21,676 bases of DNA from Acidobacteriota bacterium (GCA_021827245.1 JAKAWN010000060.1:1-21676), one strand, 5' to 3'. Shown: positions 1-6,768, counted from the stretch's first letter. Notes: a model not told the origin generated them from the letters alone. Program-made: numbers and translations.

Positions 1-22
1 GGTGGTGGTGGTCAGGTTCGCG

Positions 23-48
23 CGCCCGCCTGCGGGTGGGCGTTGTTT
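23..48 (+). terminator. Possible terminator of a gene left of the window
   Basis: CGCCC (23-27) can pair with GGGCG (38-42), or alternatively CCCGC (25-29) with GCGGG (32-36); a T-rich stretch GTTGTTT follows. It lies just before the PadR gene, so it could end an upstream transcript outside the window. The stem is short and the T run is interrupted, so this is weak. Bases 1-12 are four GGT triplets of unknown meaning. Confidence 0.25.
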
Positions 49-97
49 ATCAGAGCAAGGATTGGGGAGCGTCGATTTCCCCAAAACACTTGAATAG

Positions 98-433
98 ATG
101 GCGGCGTGGACCCATTTCGGAGAGTTTGAATTGACCGTCATGCCGGCCCTGCTGCGCGTGAGAGAAAACTCCTATGGAGTTCCCATCGCGCGCGTGACCG
201 AGGCAGGCACCGGGCGCGAGGCCGGAATCGGCGGCGTCTATGGCGCGCTGGACCGGCTGGAGCAGGAGGGGTTGGTGGCTTCACGCCTGGGAGAGCCCAC
301 GCCCGAGCGGGGCGGCCGGGCCAAGCGGTATTTCCGCGTGACGGCTGCGGGCCTGCGCCAGGTCCGCGCGGCACAGAAAGCTCTGGCCGCTTTGTGGCAA
401 AGGCTGCCGCAACTGGAAGGAGGAAAGGCATGA
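98..433 (+). CDS. PadR-family transcriptional regulator
   Basis: A 111-residue winged-helix repressor of the PadR type. The family signature is clear: GEFE near residue 8, YGVPI (residues 27-31), a recognition-helix region GIGGVYGALDRLEQEGLV (about 43-60), and the wing motif GEPTPERGGRAKRYF (about 65-79). The length fits the short PadR subfamily with a minimal C-terminal dimerisation helix. In acidobacteria such genes typically sit directly before a membrane permease gene, and here the stop overlaps the next start as ATGA (430-433), implying translational coupling. No Shine-Dalgarno is visible before the ATG at 98. The partner is broken (next entry), so the regulator may be orphaned; its target is unknown. 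Confidence 0.85.
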   Translation: MAAWTHFGEFELTVMPALLRVRENSYGVPIARVTEAGTGREAGIGGVYGALDRLEQEGLVASRLGEPTPERGGRAKRYFRVTAAGLRQVRAAQKALAALWQRLPQLEGGKA

Positions 434-689
434 CCCAATCCCAACCGCCTGCGCTGGCAAGCTGGATGCTCCGGCACCTGGTACCGGGCCCCGGAAAGAA
501 GCGCTTGAAGGCGACCTGCTGGAAGAGTTCCAGCGGCGCTCGTCGGCGTGATACTGGCGCCAGGTCCCTGGGGCCATCCTGGGCTTCTCCAACCTATTAC
601 GGATGGGCTGGGCGATGGTCTGGACCGCCGCGCTGAGCACGAAGAAGACGGGTTCGCCAACTCCGTCGCACCAGGCGTATGCTCCATAA
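430..689 (+). pseudogene. Broken permease-prefix membrane protein gene coupled to PadR
   Basis: Starting at ATG 430 the frame reads MTQSQPPALASWMLRHLVPG, then degenerates near base 497. Shifting by one base restores a recognisable continuation, EALEGDLLEEFQRRSSA (498-548). That is interrupted by TGA at 549-551 and continues in the same frame as YWRQV, GAILGFSNLLRMGWAMVWTAALS (ending TAA 687-689). This is the N-terminal pattern of proteins carrying 'permease prefix domain 2', usually coupled to PadR genes. One frameshift, one in-frame stop and the missing downstream membrane part show it is a decayed and truncated gene. The recovered reading is from direct translation; the family name is from memory. 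A sequencing error could explain the frameshift but hardly the whole truncation. Confidence 0.75.
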
Positions 690-756
690 TTCAGGCCGCC
701 GGGTGTGGCTCCGATCTTTATTCGCGGCGTGATGGGGCCGTTGGTGCGGGATTCCT

Positions 757-792
757 CACAGACATTGCAAACAGCGCGATGCGCCGCCCGCG
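757..792 (+). repeat. Dispersed palindromic repeat, family A copy 1
   Basis: Stem CATTGC (763-768) pairs with GCGATG (776-781), using one T:G wobble, around a 7-base loop. It is followed by the family's constant flank (CGCCGCCCGCG here). Related copies lie at 1693, 1955, 2274, 5667, 6732 and, degraded, 19474. Confidence 0.6.
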
Positions 793-813
793 CTCAACTG
801 CGGTGCAAAGTGG

Positions 814-822
814 TGGTAGAAT
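814..822 (+). promoter_or_regulatory. Candidate extended -10 promoter of the orphan membrane protein
   Basis: TG (814-815), one base, then TAGAAT (817-822) forms an extended -10 element. Transcription would begin around 829, giving only about nine untranslated bases before ATG 838. No good -35 hexamer is present. There is also no Shine-Dalgarno, consistent with a very short or leaderless transcript. Inference from motif match only. Confidence 0.3.
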
Positions 823-837
823 TCGTAACTTGACTCG

Positions 838-1629
838 ATGAACCCTTTCAGGCAGTTCCTTGGAATCCGTCATTTCTTTGGTGCGCTTGTCCCCGGTTGT
901 GTTTGGATTGCGGCTGTAGTAATCCTGCTCGCCGGGAAAGGCTCTCTTGTGAGCGCCGCTCGGGGCATTAGCGCGTCTGACCTGACAATCCTTCTCGGCA
1001 TCGGCTTTCTGGCGGGATTTGTTCTCCAGTCGTTCTCATTCCGTGTAGGCACTGCGCTTGCTTCGAGTCCGGTGCTTAAGAAAAAGCCTTTTAACGTTCT
1101 CCGCTGGGGGCACGGGAACACAGAGTATTACAGCAATTACGCAACAACCGTCAGGCAGAAAGCGGAAGCCGCGCTGAAGGAAGAATCGCAAGTTGCTTTC
1201 CAGATTCCGGAGGAAGTGAAGAAGGGAATTGGAAAAACCGGTGATGGGAAGGGGAAGAAGCAGAATGACCCCGACCTTACGTTCCTGTTCTGCAAGAGGA
1301 CCATCGTTGAGCGGTCCGCGCGGCTGGCCGATGAACTCGAGGGCATCGAGGCTGACATCAACCTGCTTGCCACTTTGCCGCTGCCTCTGGCCTTTTTCAC
1401 CCTCGCCTTAGCGTATCGAGCATTCATGTCCTGGCAGCCAGCGGTCTTGTGTCTGCTGGTTCTCTTACTGGGTTTTGCATTGATATGCCTGGCGCTCGTT
1501 CAACTGCAGGATATGCAGGAGGGTGAAAAAACAGTCTGCTTCGAGATTTTCCTTGTTCTTGCTGACGCGCCGTCGGACCAGCGGCGCCCCGAGGCAAAGA
1601 GAAGAGAAAGGACCACGGCACAAAACTGA
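838..1629 (+). CDS. Uncharacterised four-helix integral membrane protein
   Basis: A 263-residue protein of unknown function. Hydrophobic segments at about residues 13-33 and 49-68 form an N-terminal helical pair; a second pair lies at about 178-194 and 200-222. Between the pairs is a polar loop of about 100 residues, rich in Lys/Glu, containing FLFCKRTIVERSARLADEL and EGIEADINLLATLPLPL. This loop plus the start of helix 3 looks like the conserved core. The C-terminal tail is basic (RRPEAKRRERT). The reading frame has sensible membrane topology and no competing ORF. It stands alone, with non-coding sequence on both sides. I do not recognise the family. Confidence 0.7.
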   Translation: MNPFRQFLGIRHFFGALVPGCVWIAAVVILLAGKGSLVSAARGISASDLTILLGIGFLAGFVLQSFSFRVGTALASSPVLKKKPFNVLRWGHGNTEYYSNYATTVRQKAEAALKEESQVAFQIPEEVKKGIGKTGDGKGKKQNDPDLTFLFCKRTIVERSARLADELEGIEADINLLATLPLPLAFFTLALAYRAFMSWQPAVLCLLVLLLGFALICLALVQLQDMQEGEKTVCFEIFLVLADAPSDQRRPEAKRRERTTAQN

Positions 1630-1692
1630 TGGCTTGTATCTACCCGCTCTGATTCTTGTTTGGGGCGTAATGGTGCTCGGTGGCGTCTGCGT

Positions 1693-1732
1693 CGCACACA
1701 TCGCAAACAGAGCGATGTATGCGCCACCCGCG
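1693..1732 (+). repeat. Dispersed palindromic repeat, family A copy 2
   Basis: Perfect stem CATCGC (1699-1704) / GCGATG (1712-1717) with loop AAACAGA, followed by TATGCGCCACCCGCG. This is one of the two best-preserved copies. Confidence 0.65.
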
Positions 1733-1954
1733 GGCACGGAGCAGCGGTTTCGGTCTGCTCGGCTAAGAGACGCGTATTAATGCTGAACCCAAGAACGCCC
1801 ACAGTCAATACCGACCAGATGCAGCCGCAGCATTAAAGGCATGCTGAGACTTGGGGATGACGCGATTAGCATGCGGGTCGGTAGTGGAGTCAGTAGCCAC
1901 TGCACCGATTGTGCGCCGCGGCTAGGGGGCGCGCAGAAAGTTCGGGGGCGGCGC

Positions 1955-1975
1955 ATTATCGCGGTTTTTGCGATG
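1955..1975 (+). repeat. Diverged family A palindrome
   Basis: ATCGC (1958-1962) pairs with GCGAT (1970-1974) around a 7-base loop GGTTTTT. The loop length is the same as in the other copies, but the constant flank is lost. It lies about 50 bases before the family E element, an arrangement echoed at 5068-5189. Confidence 0.4.
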
Positions 1976-2025
1976 AGCGCACGCACCGAAAATCCCCTGG
2001 CGGGGGCGTTGGTGCTGCAAAGAGA

Positions 2026-2073
2026 CCCCTCACCCGGCCGCTGGCGCGGCCACGCTCTCCCGGAGGGCGAGGG
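2026..2073 (+). repeat. Family E intergenic repeat (CCCTCACCCGGCCGC type)
   Basis: Begins CCCCTCACCCGGCCGC and ends GAGGG, so the outer arms can pair. An inner hairpin GGCCGC/GCGGCC (2036-2051, four-base loop) and a CTCTCCC...GGGCGAG arm lie within. A second copy is at 5141-5189. Elements of this general type are widespread intergenic repeats in bacteria. Confidence 0.6.
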
Positions 2074-2273
2074 TTACTCCTTTCTTGGGGACAGGCTTTT
2101 TCGGGCAGGGATGAATGCATGCGCTTCCACGAGAGAGAGGCGAGGCCGCCGATGAGGGCACTGTGCGCGATTTGAGATTCAAAATCCCAGATCGCAAAGG
2201 AAAACCCGCGGACATCGAGCCTGGGGCGCGCGGGAGGTCCAGGCGTGGTCATCCTTTCACATACATTGGAGAC

Positions 2274-2313
2274 CGCACAGATCGCAAGCGGCGCGATCTA
2301 TGCGCCACCCGCG
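2274..2313 (+). repeat. Dispersed palindromic repeat, family A copy 3 (compensated stem)
   Basis: Stem GATCGC (2280-2285) / GCGATC (2293-2298), loop AAGCGGC, then TATGCGCCACCCGCG. Relative to copy 2 the outermost pair has switched from C:G to G:C on both sides, a compensatory change that keeps the stem intact. Confidence 0.6.
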
Positions 2314-2343
2314 ATTTAAGATTACAGATTTGCAATTTCAGGA

Positions 2344-2370
2344 AGGCCGGCGGTCATAGGCCGCCGCTAC
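2344..2370 (+). repeat. Family D palindrome ending CCGCTAC
   Basis: CGGCGG pairs with CCGCCG around a 7-base loop, followed by CTAC. It belongs with the hairpins at 5503-5519 and 5547-5568, which also have GGCGG-type stems adjoining a GCTAC (or reverse GTAGC) flank. Confidence 0.45.
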
Positions 2371-2511
2371 AAAGAGAGGCGAGCGCGAGGTGCGTCCTTT
2401 GGTTATCACCCGCAAAAAGGAGTTTCGGATCGCAATGCGATATTGATCTATTGCGGAAGTTTCTCGTATCTGATATATCTGTGTTCCCAAACTAAATGAA
2501 GGTAAAAGCGT

Positions 2512-4995
2512 ATGAATCGCAGACAACTTTTGGCGCTGTGCAGCACTCCGTTGCTCGTCCGTGGCAGCCGGATCGCGTTTGCTGATCCCGCTGCGGGCGC
2601 GACTCTGGCGGTTTCCGCCGAAGCAACCCAATCCGCCTTCTGGCTTGCAAAGCCGTTCTGGCCCGAAGGCCGGGAAAAGGAGATGAACCTCTTCGTGGGC
2701 TTCCGGGCGGTCTTGGACTCGCCTGGGGTCAAGCCTGTGGTCGTACGAGTGGCAGGGGTGTCGCTTTACCGGCTGTTTGTGAACGGCAAATTCCGTGGCT
2801 ACGGCCCGGCGCGCGGCCCGCTCGGCTTTTTCCGAGTGGACGAATGGGACATCACTCCCAACCTCTCCGGAAAGAACAACGTCGTGGCCATTGAAGTGGC
2901 CGGCTACAACATCAACAGCTTTTACATCATGAACCAACCGTCCTTCCTGCAGGCCGAAATCACGGCAGGCAGCCAGGTGCTGGCCGCAACCGGCGATCGT
3001 GCAAAACCCTTTGAAGCCCAAATCCTTACCCAGCGGATTCAGAAGGTGGAGCGATATTCGTTCCAACGAACATTCACGGAGGTCTACCGTACTCATTCCG
3101 GCGTGGACGAATGGCGGAGCGATCCGAATTACCCGTTCCGCGCGGTACCCTGCAGCGTCTCGGCCGAAGGGCAGCTCATTCCCCGGCACGTCGCCTATCC
3201 GCAGTTTGAGCTGCGCCAACCTGAGCGGCGCATCCTGCAGGGCGAACTCCGCACCGACGTGCGGGTGAAAAAACTCTGGAGGCCGCGCTTCATGGCGGAC
3301 ATCGGCCCGGAGCTTCTGGGCTTCACCGAAAAACAGCTCACCGTGGTTCCATCGTTTGAGATGCAGCATGTTGCCAACACAAACGTTACGCATCTCCAGG
3401 AACCCTATTCGTGGCAAAGGCCATTGCGGCTGCCTGCAAAGCGCTTTCACATGTTTGACTTTGGAACCGACTTGAGCGGCTTTATCGGCGCCCACATCAC
3501 CGCGCACGCCAGGACCCGGCTCTACCTGACCTTTGATGAGACGCTGGTCCACGACGATGTCGATTTCAAACGGAACGCCACGGTCAACATTGTTGCGTAC
3601 GAACTGGAGCCGGGCACGTACGACGTGGAAACGATTGAGCCTTACACTTTCCGGTTTCTCAAGTTTCTTGCCTTGGAGGGCGATTGCGAGATCTCGCAAA
3701 TCTATCTTCGCGAGTATGTGAATCCGAATGTCTGGGCCGCGCACTTCGATTCCAGCGATCCCGACCTGAACCTGCTGTTTGAAGCAGGCCGGCAAACGTT
3801 CCGCCAGAACGCCATCGATCTCTTCACGGATTGCCCCTCGCGTGAGCACGCGGGCTGGCTCTGCGACAGCTACTTTACCTCGCGCGCCGAGCACCATCTG
3901 AGCGGCAGTTCGACTGTCGAAGATGCCTTTATCGAAAACTTTCTACTGCCTAAGGCGTTTGAGCACATTCCGGAAGGAATGTTGCCCATGTGCTATCCGG
4001 CCGATCAGTATACTGGGCAATTCATCCCCAACTGGGCGTTGTGGTTTGTTCTGGAGTTGTACGATTACCTTGGGCGCAGCGGGAATAAGAAGATGGTTGC
4101 GGCGCTGCGGCCGAGGGTCACAAAACTGTTCGAGTATTTCCGGCCTTTCCAGAACGACGACGGATTGCTAGAAAAACTGAAAGGCTGGATCTTTGTTGAA
4201 TGGTCGGCGGCCAACAACTATACGCAGGACGTGAACTATCCGACCAACATGCTATATGCGGCGGCGCTCGAAGCGGCCGGCAAAATGTACGAAATGCCGG
4301 CATGGGTGAAGCAGGCAGAGTCCATCCGGGAAGTGATCCGTCGGCAGTCATACGACGGCCACTTCTTTGTGGACAACGCGGTCCGAAAGAACGGGAAGCT
4401 GGTTCCAACGCACAACCGAACCGAAGTGTGCCAGTATTACGCCTTCTATTTCGACACGGCCACCCCCGAAACCTTCGGCACACTTTGGAATGTTCTGGTA
4501 AAAGATTTTGGCCCATCCCGCAAGAAGACCGGACTTTTCCCCGACATCCCCGCTACGAATGCGTTCATCGGCAACATGCTGCGCCTTGAACTGATGTCGC
4601 GCTATGGCTCCTGCCGGCAACAGATCGAGGAATCCAAAGCGTATCTGCTCTATATGGCGGAACGCACCGGCACGCTGTGGGAAAGCATGACCAGAATGAG
4701 CGATAGCCTCAATCACGGCTTTGAATCCAACATTGTCAGCCTGCTTTACCGCAATGTCCTCGGGCTCGAACGGATTGACTGGGTGAACAAGCAGGTTCAC
4801 GTGCGGCTTGAGGACGCGGGGCCGGAATCGTGCAACGGGCGTGTTCCGGTTCCGGAGGGGGCGGTGTCTTTGCGTTGGAGGAAACGGAGCGGGAAACTCT
4901 CATACCAGCTTGATGTTCCTGCCGGGTACGGTGTCACGATCGAGAACAAAAGCTCGCTACCATTGGAAATCATGGGAAGCCGCTACGACACCTAG
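2512..4995 (+). CDS. Exported GH78-like alpha-L-rhamnosidase
   Basis: An 827-residue six-hairpin glycosidase expected to release terminal alpha-L-rhamnose from glycosides or polysaccharides. The N-terminus NRRQLLAL followed by a hydrophobic stretch and ADPAAGA resembles a twin-arginine signal peptide, so it is probably exported folded. Residues about 60-200 form a beta-sandwich (LFVNGKFRGYGPARGP); the (alpha/alpha)6 barrel spans about 415-730. The motif D440-C-P-x-x-E445 and GW449xxD452 matches the GH78 signature: the Asp-to-Glu, Trp and Asp offsets (5, 9, 12) are those I recall for Bacillus RhaB D567, E572, W576 and D579. E724 in TLWE fits the second catalytic Glu. A C-terminal beta domain follows. 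ATG 2512 has AAGG (2500-2503) upstream. It stands alone with no sugar transporter or rhamnose catabolic genes nearby. Family call is strong; exact substrate is unknown. Confidence 0.85.
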   Translation: MNRRQLLALCSTPLLVRGSRIAFADPAAGATLAVSAEATQSAFWLAKPFWPEGREKEMNLFVGFRAVLDSPGVKPVVVRVAGVSLYRLFVNGKFRGYGPARGPLGFFRVDEWDITPNLSGKNNVVAIEVAGYNINSFYIMNQPSFLQAEITAGSQVLAATGDRAKPFEAQILTQRIQKVERYSFQRTFTEVYRTHSGVDEWRSDPNYPFRAVPCSVSAEGQLIPRHVAYPQFELRQPERRILQGELRTDVRVKKLWRPRFMADIGPELLGFTEKQLTVVPSFEMQHVANTNVTHLQEPYSWQRPLRLPAKRFHMFDFGTDLSGFIGAHITAHARTRLYLTFDETLVHDDVDFKRNATVNIVAYELEPGTYDVETIEPYTFRFLKFLALEGDCEISQIYLREYVNPNVWAAHFDSSDPDLNLLFEAGRQTFRQNAIDLFTDCPSREHAGWLCDSYFTSRAEHHLSGSSTVEDAFIENFLLPKAFEHIPEGMLPMCYPADQYTGQFIPNWALWFVLELYDYLGRSGNKKMVAALRPRVTKLFEYFRPFQNDDGLLEKLKGWIFVEWSAANNYTQDVNYPTNMLYAAALEAAGKMYEMPAWVKQAESIREVIRRQSYDGHFFVDNAVRKNGKLVPTHNRTEVCQYYAFYFDTATPETFGTLWNVLVKDFGPSRKKTGLFPDIPATNAFIGNMLRLELMSRYGSCRQQIEESKAYLLYMAERTGTLWESMTRMSDSLNHGFESNIVSLLYRNVLGLERIDWVNKQVHVRLEDAGPESCNGRVPVPEGAVSLRWRKRSGKLSYQLDVPAGYGVTIENKSSLPLEIMGSRYDT

Positions 4996-5067
4996 CCGCG
5001 CCGTGCCTGCTCATTCGCTTGATTCCGAAAGAGCGGTGACGGTGATTTCGCTTCGCGCGGCGAGGAG

Positions 5068-5098
5068 CGCACACATAGTGTTTTTTGCGATGAGTGCG
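5068..5098 (+). repeat. Inverted repeat related to family A
   Basis: CGCACACAT (5068-5076) pairs with ATGAGTGCG (5090-5098) with one mismatch across a T-rich 13-base loop. The left arm is the same CGCACACAT that opens family A copies. Like the relic at 1955-1975 it precedes a family E element. Confidence 0.45.
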
Positions 5099-5140
5099 GA
5101 CACCGGGAACGCAGCGTCTGGGGTTTCGGCGCGTCCACCG

Positions 5141-5189
5141 ACCCCTCACCCGGCCGCTCGCGCGTCCACCCTCTCCCCAAGGTAGAGGG
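5141..5189 (+). repeat. Family E intergenic repeat, copy 2
   Basis: Begins ACCCCTCACCCGGCCGCT exactly as the copy at 2026, followed by CGCGCGTCCACCCTCTCC and GTAGAGGGC. The outer CCCTC and GAGGG arms are preserved, but the inner GGCCGC hairpin has lost its partner, so this copy is degraded. Confidence 0.55.
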
Positions 5190-5271
5190 CTGGGCAATCG
5201 ACAAGCGAGGACCTCTGGTTCTGAGGGCCGCGGGTTTTTCCTGGTGCGCGTCGAGTTTTGCCAGACAAAAA

Positions 5272-5303
5272 CCGCAGACCGCAACAACGGCGGTCTTCGC
5301 TAC
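5272..5303 (+). repeat. Family B palindrome, copy 1
   Basis: AGACCGC pairs with GCGGTCT around AACAACG, flanked by CCGC on the left and TCGCTAC on the right. Near-identical copies are at 5622-5653 and 16132-16163. Confidence 0.65.
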
Positions 5304-5325
5304 CAGTTTGCCGGAAAGTAAAGGC

Positions 5326-5351
5326 CCGCGACGGGCGGAACACCGTCGCGG
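5326..5351. repeat. Perfect 9-bp inverted repeat
   Basis: CCGCGACGG (5326-5334) and CCGTCGCGG (5343-5351) are perfect reverse complements separated by eight bases. It lies between family B and family C palindromes, within a continuous string of hairpins. Confidence 0.55.
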
Positions 5352-5356
5352 CCACC

Positions 5357-5376
5357 AATTTGCCCAAGGACAAATT
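5357..5376. repeat. 6-bp inverted repeat
   Basis: AATTTG (5357-5362) and CAAATT (5371-5376) pair across eight bases. It immediately precedes the family C palindrome. On its own it would be unremarkable. Confidence 0.35.
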
Positions 5377-5377
5377 C

Positions 5378-5398
5378 CGCAGGCCGCAAGGGCCTGCG
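5378..5398 (+). repeat. Family C palindrome, copy 1
   Basis: CGCAGGCC (5378-5385), loop GCAAG, GGCCTGCG (5391-5398): a perfect 8-bp stem. The identical 21 bases occur in reverse complement at 14170-14190. Confidence 0.6.
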
Positions 5399-5474
5399 CT
5401 GCAAGTGACCTTGCAACTTTCCTGGTCGGTATATCACTTGTGGGGCGGGAATACAATGGCGCTTTAGCAGGTTG

Positions 5475-5580
5475 CTGAAAAACACATTAGAGGGGATGTA
5501 GCGGCGGGTTCATCCCGCCATAAGCCTATTGCTTTCAGCACGGGCTGGCGGCGTAAAGCCGCCGCTACAGCTTTTTTCAG
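5475..5580. mobile_element. MITE-like element with two facing palindromes
   Basis: Outer 8-bp inverted ends CTGAAAAA (5475-5482) and TTTTTCAG (5573-5580) enclose two hairpins in opposite orientation. One is GTAGC then GGCGGG/CCCGCC (5503-5519); the other is GGCGGC/GCCGCC (5547-5563) followed by GCTAC. No coding capacity. This design is typical of BIME or MITE elements mobilised in trans. The second hairpin plus the T run could also act as a weak terminator. No target-site duplication is obvious. Confidence 0.5.
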
Positions 5581-5621
5581 TTGGCTGGCGAGCGATGGAA
5601 TGGGGTGAATTGGTGCAAAGA

Positions 5622-5653
5622 CCGCAGACCGCAAGAACGGCGGTCTTCGCTAC
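5622..5653 (+). repeat. Family B palindrome, copy 2
   Basis: Same arms and flanks as the copy at 5272 (CCGCAGACCGC ... GCGGTCTTCGCTAC), with AAGAACG instead of AACAACG in the loop. It lies about 110 bases before the hydrolase start. Confidence 0.65.
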
Positions 5654-5666
5654 TTACTCTTCTTTT

Positions 5667-5692
5667 CCGCACACATTGCGAAGATTGCGATT
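5667..5692 (+). repeat. Family A relic
   Basis: CATTGC (5674-5679) pairs imperfectly with GCGATT (5687-5692) over a 7-base loop. The left flank TCTTTTCCGCACACAT is shared with the copy at 6732, so the two are clearly related over about 16 bases upstream. Confidence 0.45.
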
Positions 5693-5764
5693 CAAACGGC
5701 ACCTGGCGGCAGGAATGCGATACAATCGTGACAGATCGATATCCCACGCAAAGGTAGAACAGAG

Positions 5765-6625
5765 ATGAGCATGCTTGCTGGACACACCGATGAGCCGGGT
5801 GTCGAATTGGGAACGGCTGTCTCCGCCGATGGAGTTCAAATTCGGTATGAGCTGAGAGGCAAGGGCGAACCGACATTGATCTTTATTCACGGATGGTGTT
5901 GTGACCGGAGCTATTGGCGCGAACAACTGCCTTACTTTGCGAAAAAACATCGAGTGGTGGCCATCGACCTTGGAGGCCACGGCGAGTCCGGCCTCAACCG
6001 GAACGCCTGGACGATGGATGCGTTCGCAAATGATGTCACGGCGGTCGCCAGGAATCTCAGCCTGCAGCAGGTTGTCCTGATCGGCCATTCGATGGGAGGC
6101 TCGGTCATTGTGAAGGCTGCACCCAGGATGCCGGGGCAGGTCATCGGCCTGGTGACAGTGGACCAATTTTACAACCTGGAAGAAACGCTCACGCAGGAGG
6201 AAATGGACGGATTCATTGCTCCGTTTCGGGCGAACTTCCGTGAAGCAGTCAATAACTGGGTGCGAACCGTCTTCACGCCCAAATCGGATCCAGAGCTGGT
6301 GGAATGGGTCGCGGCGGACATGTCCGCCAGCCCGCCTGAGGTGGGCTTGGGAGCAGCCACCGGGGCTGACGGGGAAATTGCGTTTGCGTTCAACGTCGAC
6401 AATTGCCTGACACGGGCACTCCAGAAAGTCGAGGCTCCTCTCGTATTCATCAACTCGGATTTGCAGCCCACGCCGGAAGAGATTAATAAGCGGCATCGGC
6501 CTTATTCCCACGCTAAGATCGTGCGGGGAGTGGGCCACTTCGTCATGATAGAAGCGCCGGTTGTCTTCAACGGTCTCCTCGACTCGACAATCGAGGAGTT
6601 CAAGCGACAGGCCCCCACGCGGTGA
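5765..6625 (+). CDS. Alpha/beta-hydrolase fold enzyme
   Basis: A 286-residue cytoplasmic alpha/beta hydrolase; no signal peptide is visible. The oxyanion-hole motif HGW starts at H42. The nucleophile elbow GHSMGG places the catalytic serine at S109. D232 (in FINSD) and H258 (in GVGHF) complete a canonical Ser-Asp-His triad. VVAIDLGGHGESG (about 62-74) is the usual strand-turn before the elbow. A cap domain lies at about 135-215. Length and motifs fit esterases, lactonases and haloperoxidase-like hydrolases; the substrate cannot be told from sequence. AAAGG upstream of ATG 5765 could be the ribosome site. The gene is monocistronic, preceded by the palindrome-rich region and followed by 458 non-coding bases. 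Confidence 0.85.
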   Translation: MSMLAGHTDEPGVELGTAVSADGVQIRYELRGKGEPTLIFIHGWCCDRSYWREQLPYFAKKHRVVAIDLGGHGESGLNRNAWTMDAFANDVTAVARNLSLQQVVLIGHSMGGSVIVKAAPRMPGQVIGLVTVDQFYNLEETLTQEEMDGFIAPFRANFREAVNNWVRTVFTPKSDPELVEWVAADMSASPPEVGLGAATGADGEIAFAFNVDNCLTRALQKVEAPLVFINSDLQPTPEEINKRHRPYSHAKIVRGVGHFVMIEAPVVFNGLLDSTIEEFKRQAPTR

Positions 6626-6731
6626 GGTCGAGCACGAGTGAGAAGGTCAGTAGGGATTTACCACCGGGGCCGGGATAACCTGAAAAAGAACCGCGGAATT
6701 CGGCGACGGGGTTCGCGCCACTCTTCTTTTC

Positions 6732-6768
6732 CGCACACATCGCAGACAGCGCGATGTATGCGCCACGC
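6732..6768 (+). repeat. Dispersed palindromic repeat, family A copy 4
   Basis: CATCGC (6738-6743), loop AGACAGC, GCGATG (6751-6756), followed by TATGCGCCACGCGCG. Well preserved. Confidence 0.65.

Larger units (their letters stand above)
1630..2511. other. Non-coding region with scattered repeats
   Basis: About 880 bases with no convincing gene; the ORFs here are short, overlap on both strands and lack family features. The region carries family A palindromes (1693-1732, 1955-1975, 2274-2313), a family E element (2026-2073), a family D palindrome (2344-2370), and two similar AT-rich stretches beginning GCGATTT (2167 and 2311). It probably represents decayed sequence populated by small repeats. 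Confidence 0.6.
4996..5764. other. Palindrome-rich non-coding region
   Basis: About 770 bases with no supportable gene. It contains at least eight distinct inverted repeats: 5068-5098, family E at 5141-5189, family B at 5272-5303, two private palindromes (5326-5351 and 5357-5376), family C at 5378-5398, a MITE-like unit at 5475-5580, family B again at 5622-5653, and a family A relic at 5667-5692. A TACAAT hexamer at 5721-5726 could be a -10 for the downstream hydrolase but has no matching -35. Confidence 0.65.

Noticed and set aside
548..841. 97-residue plus-strand ORF
   Set aside because: It is out of frame with the recognisable permease remnant and has no features of its own.
2338..3897. 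519-residue open frame on the minus strand
   Set aside because: It lies opposite the GH78 gene, has no recognisable motif or ribosome site, and is the usual antisense shadow of GC-rich codons.
5721..5726. TACAAT as the hydrolase promoter
   Set aside because: No -35 hexamer lies at 16-18 bases, so it is mentioned only in the regional note.
5654..6538. 294-residue open frame on the minus strand
   Set aside because: It is antisense to the alpha/beta hydrolase with an intact catalytic triad on the plus strand.
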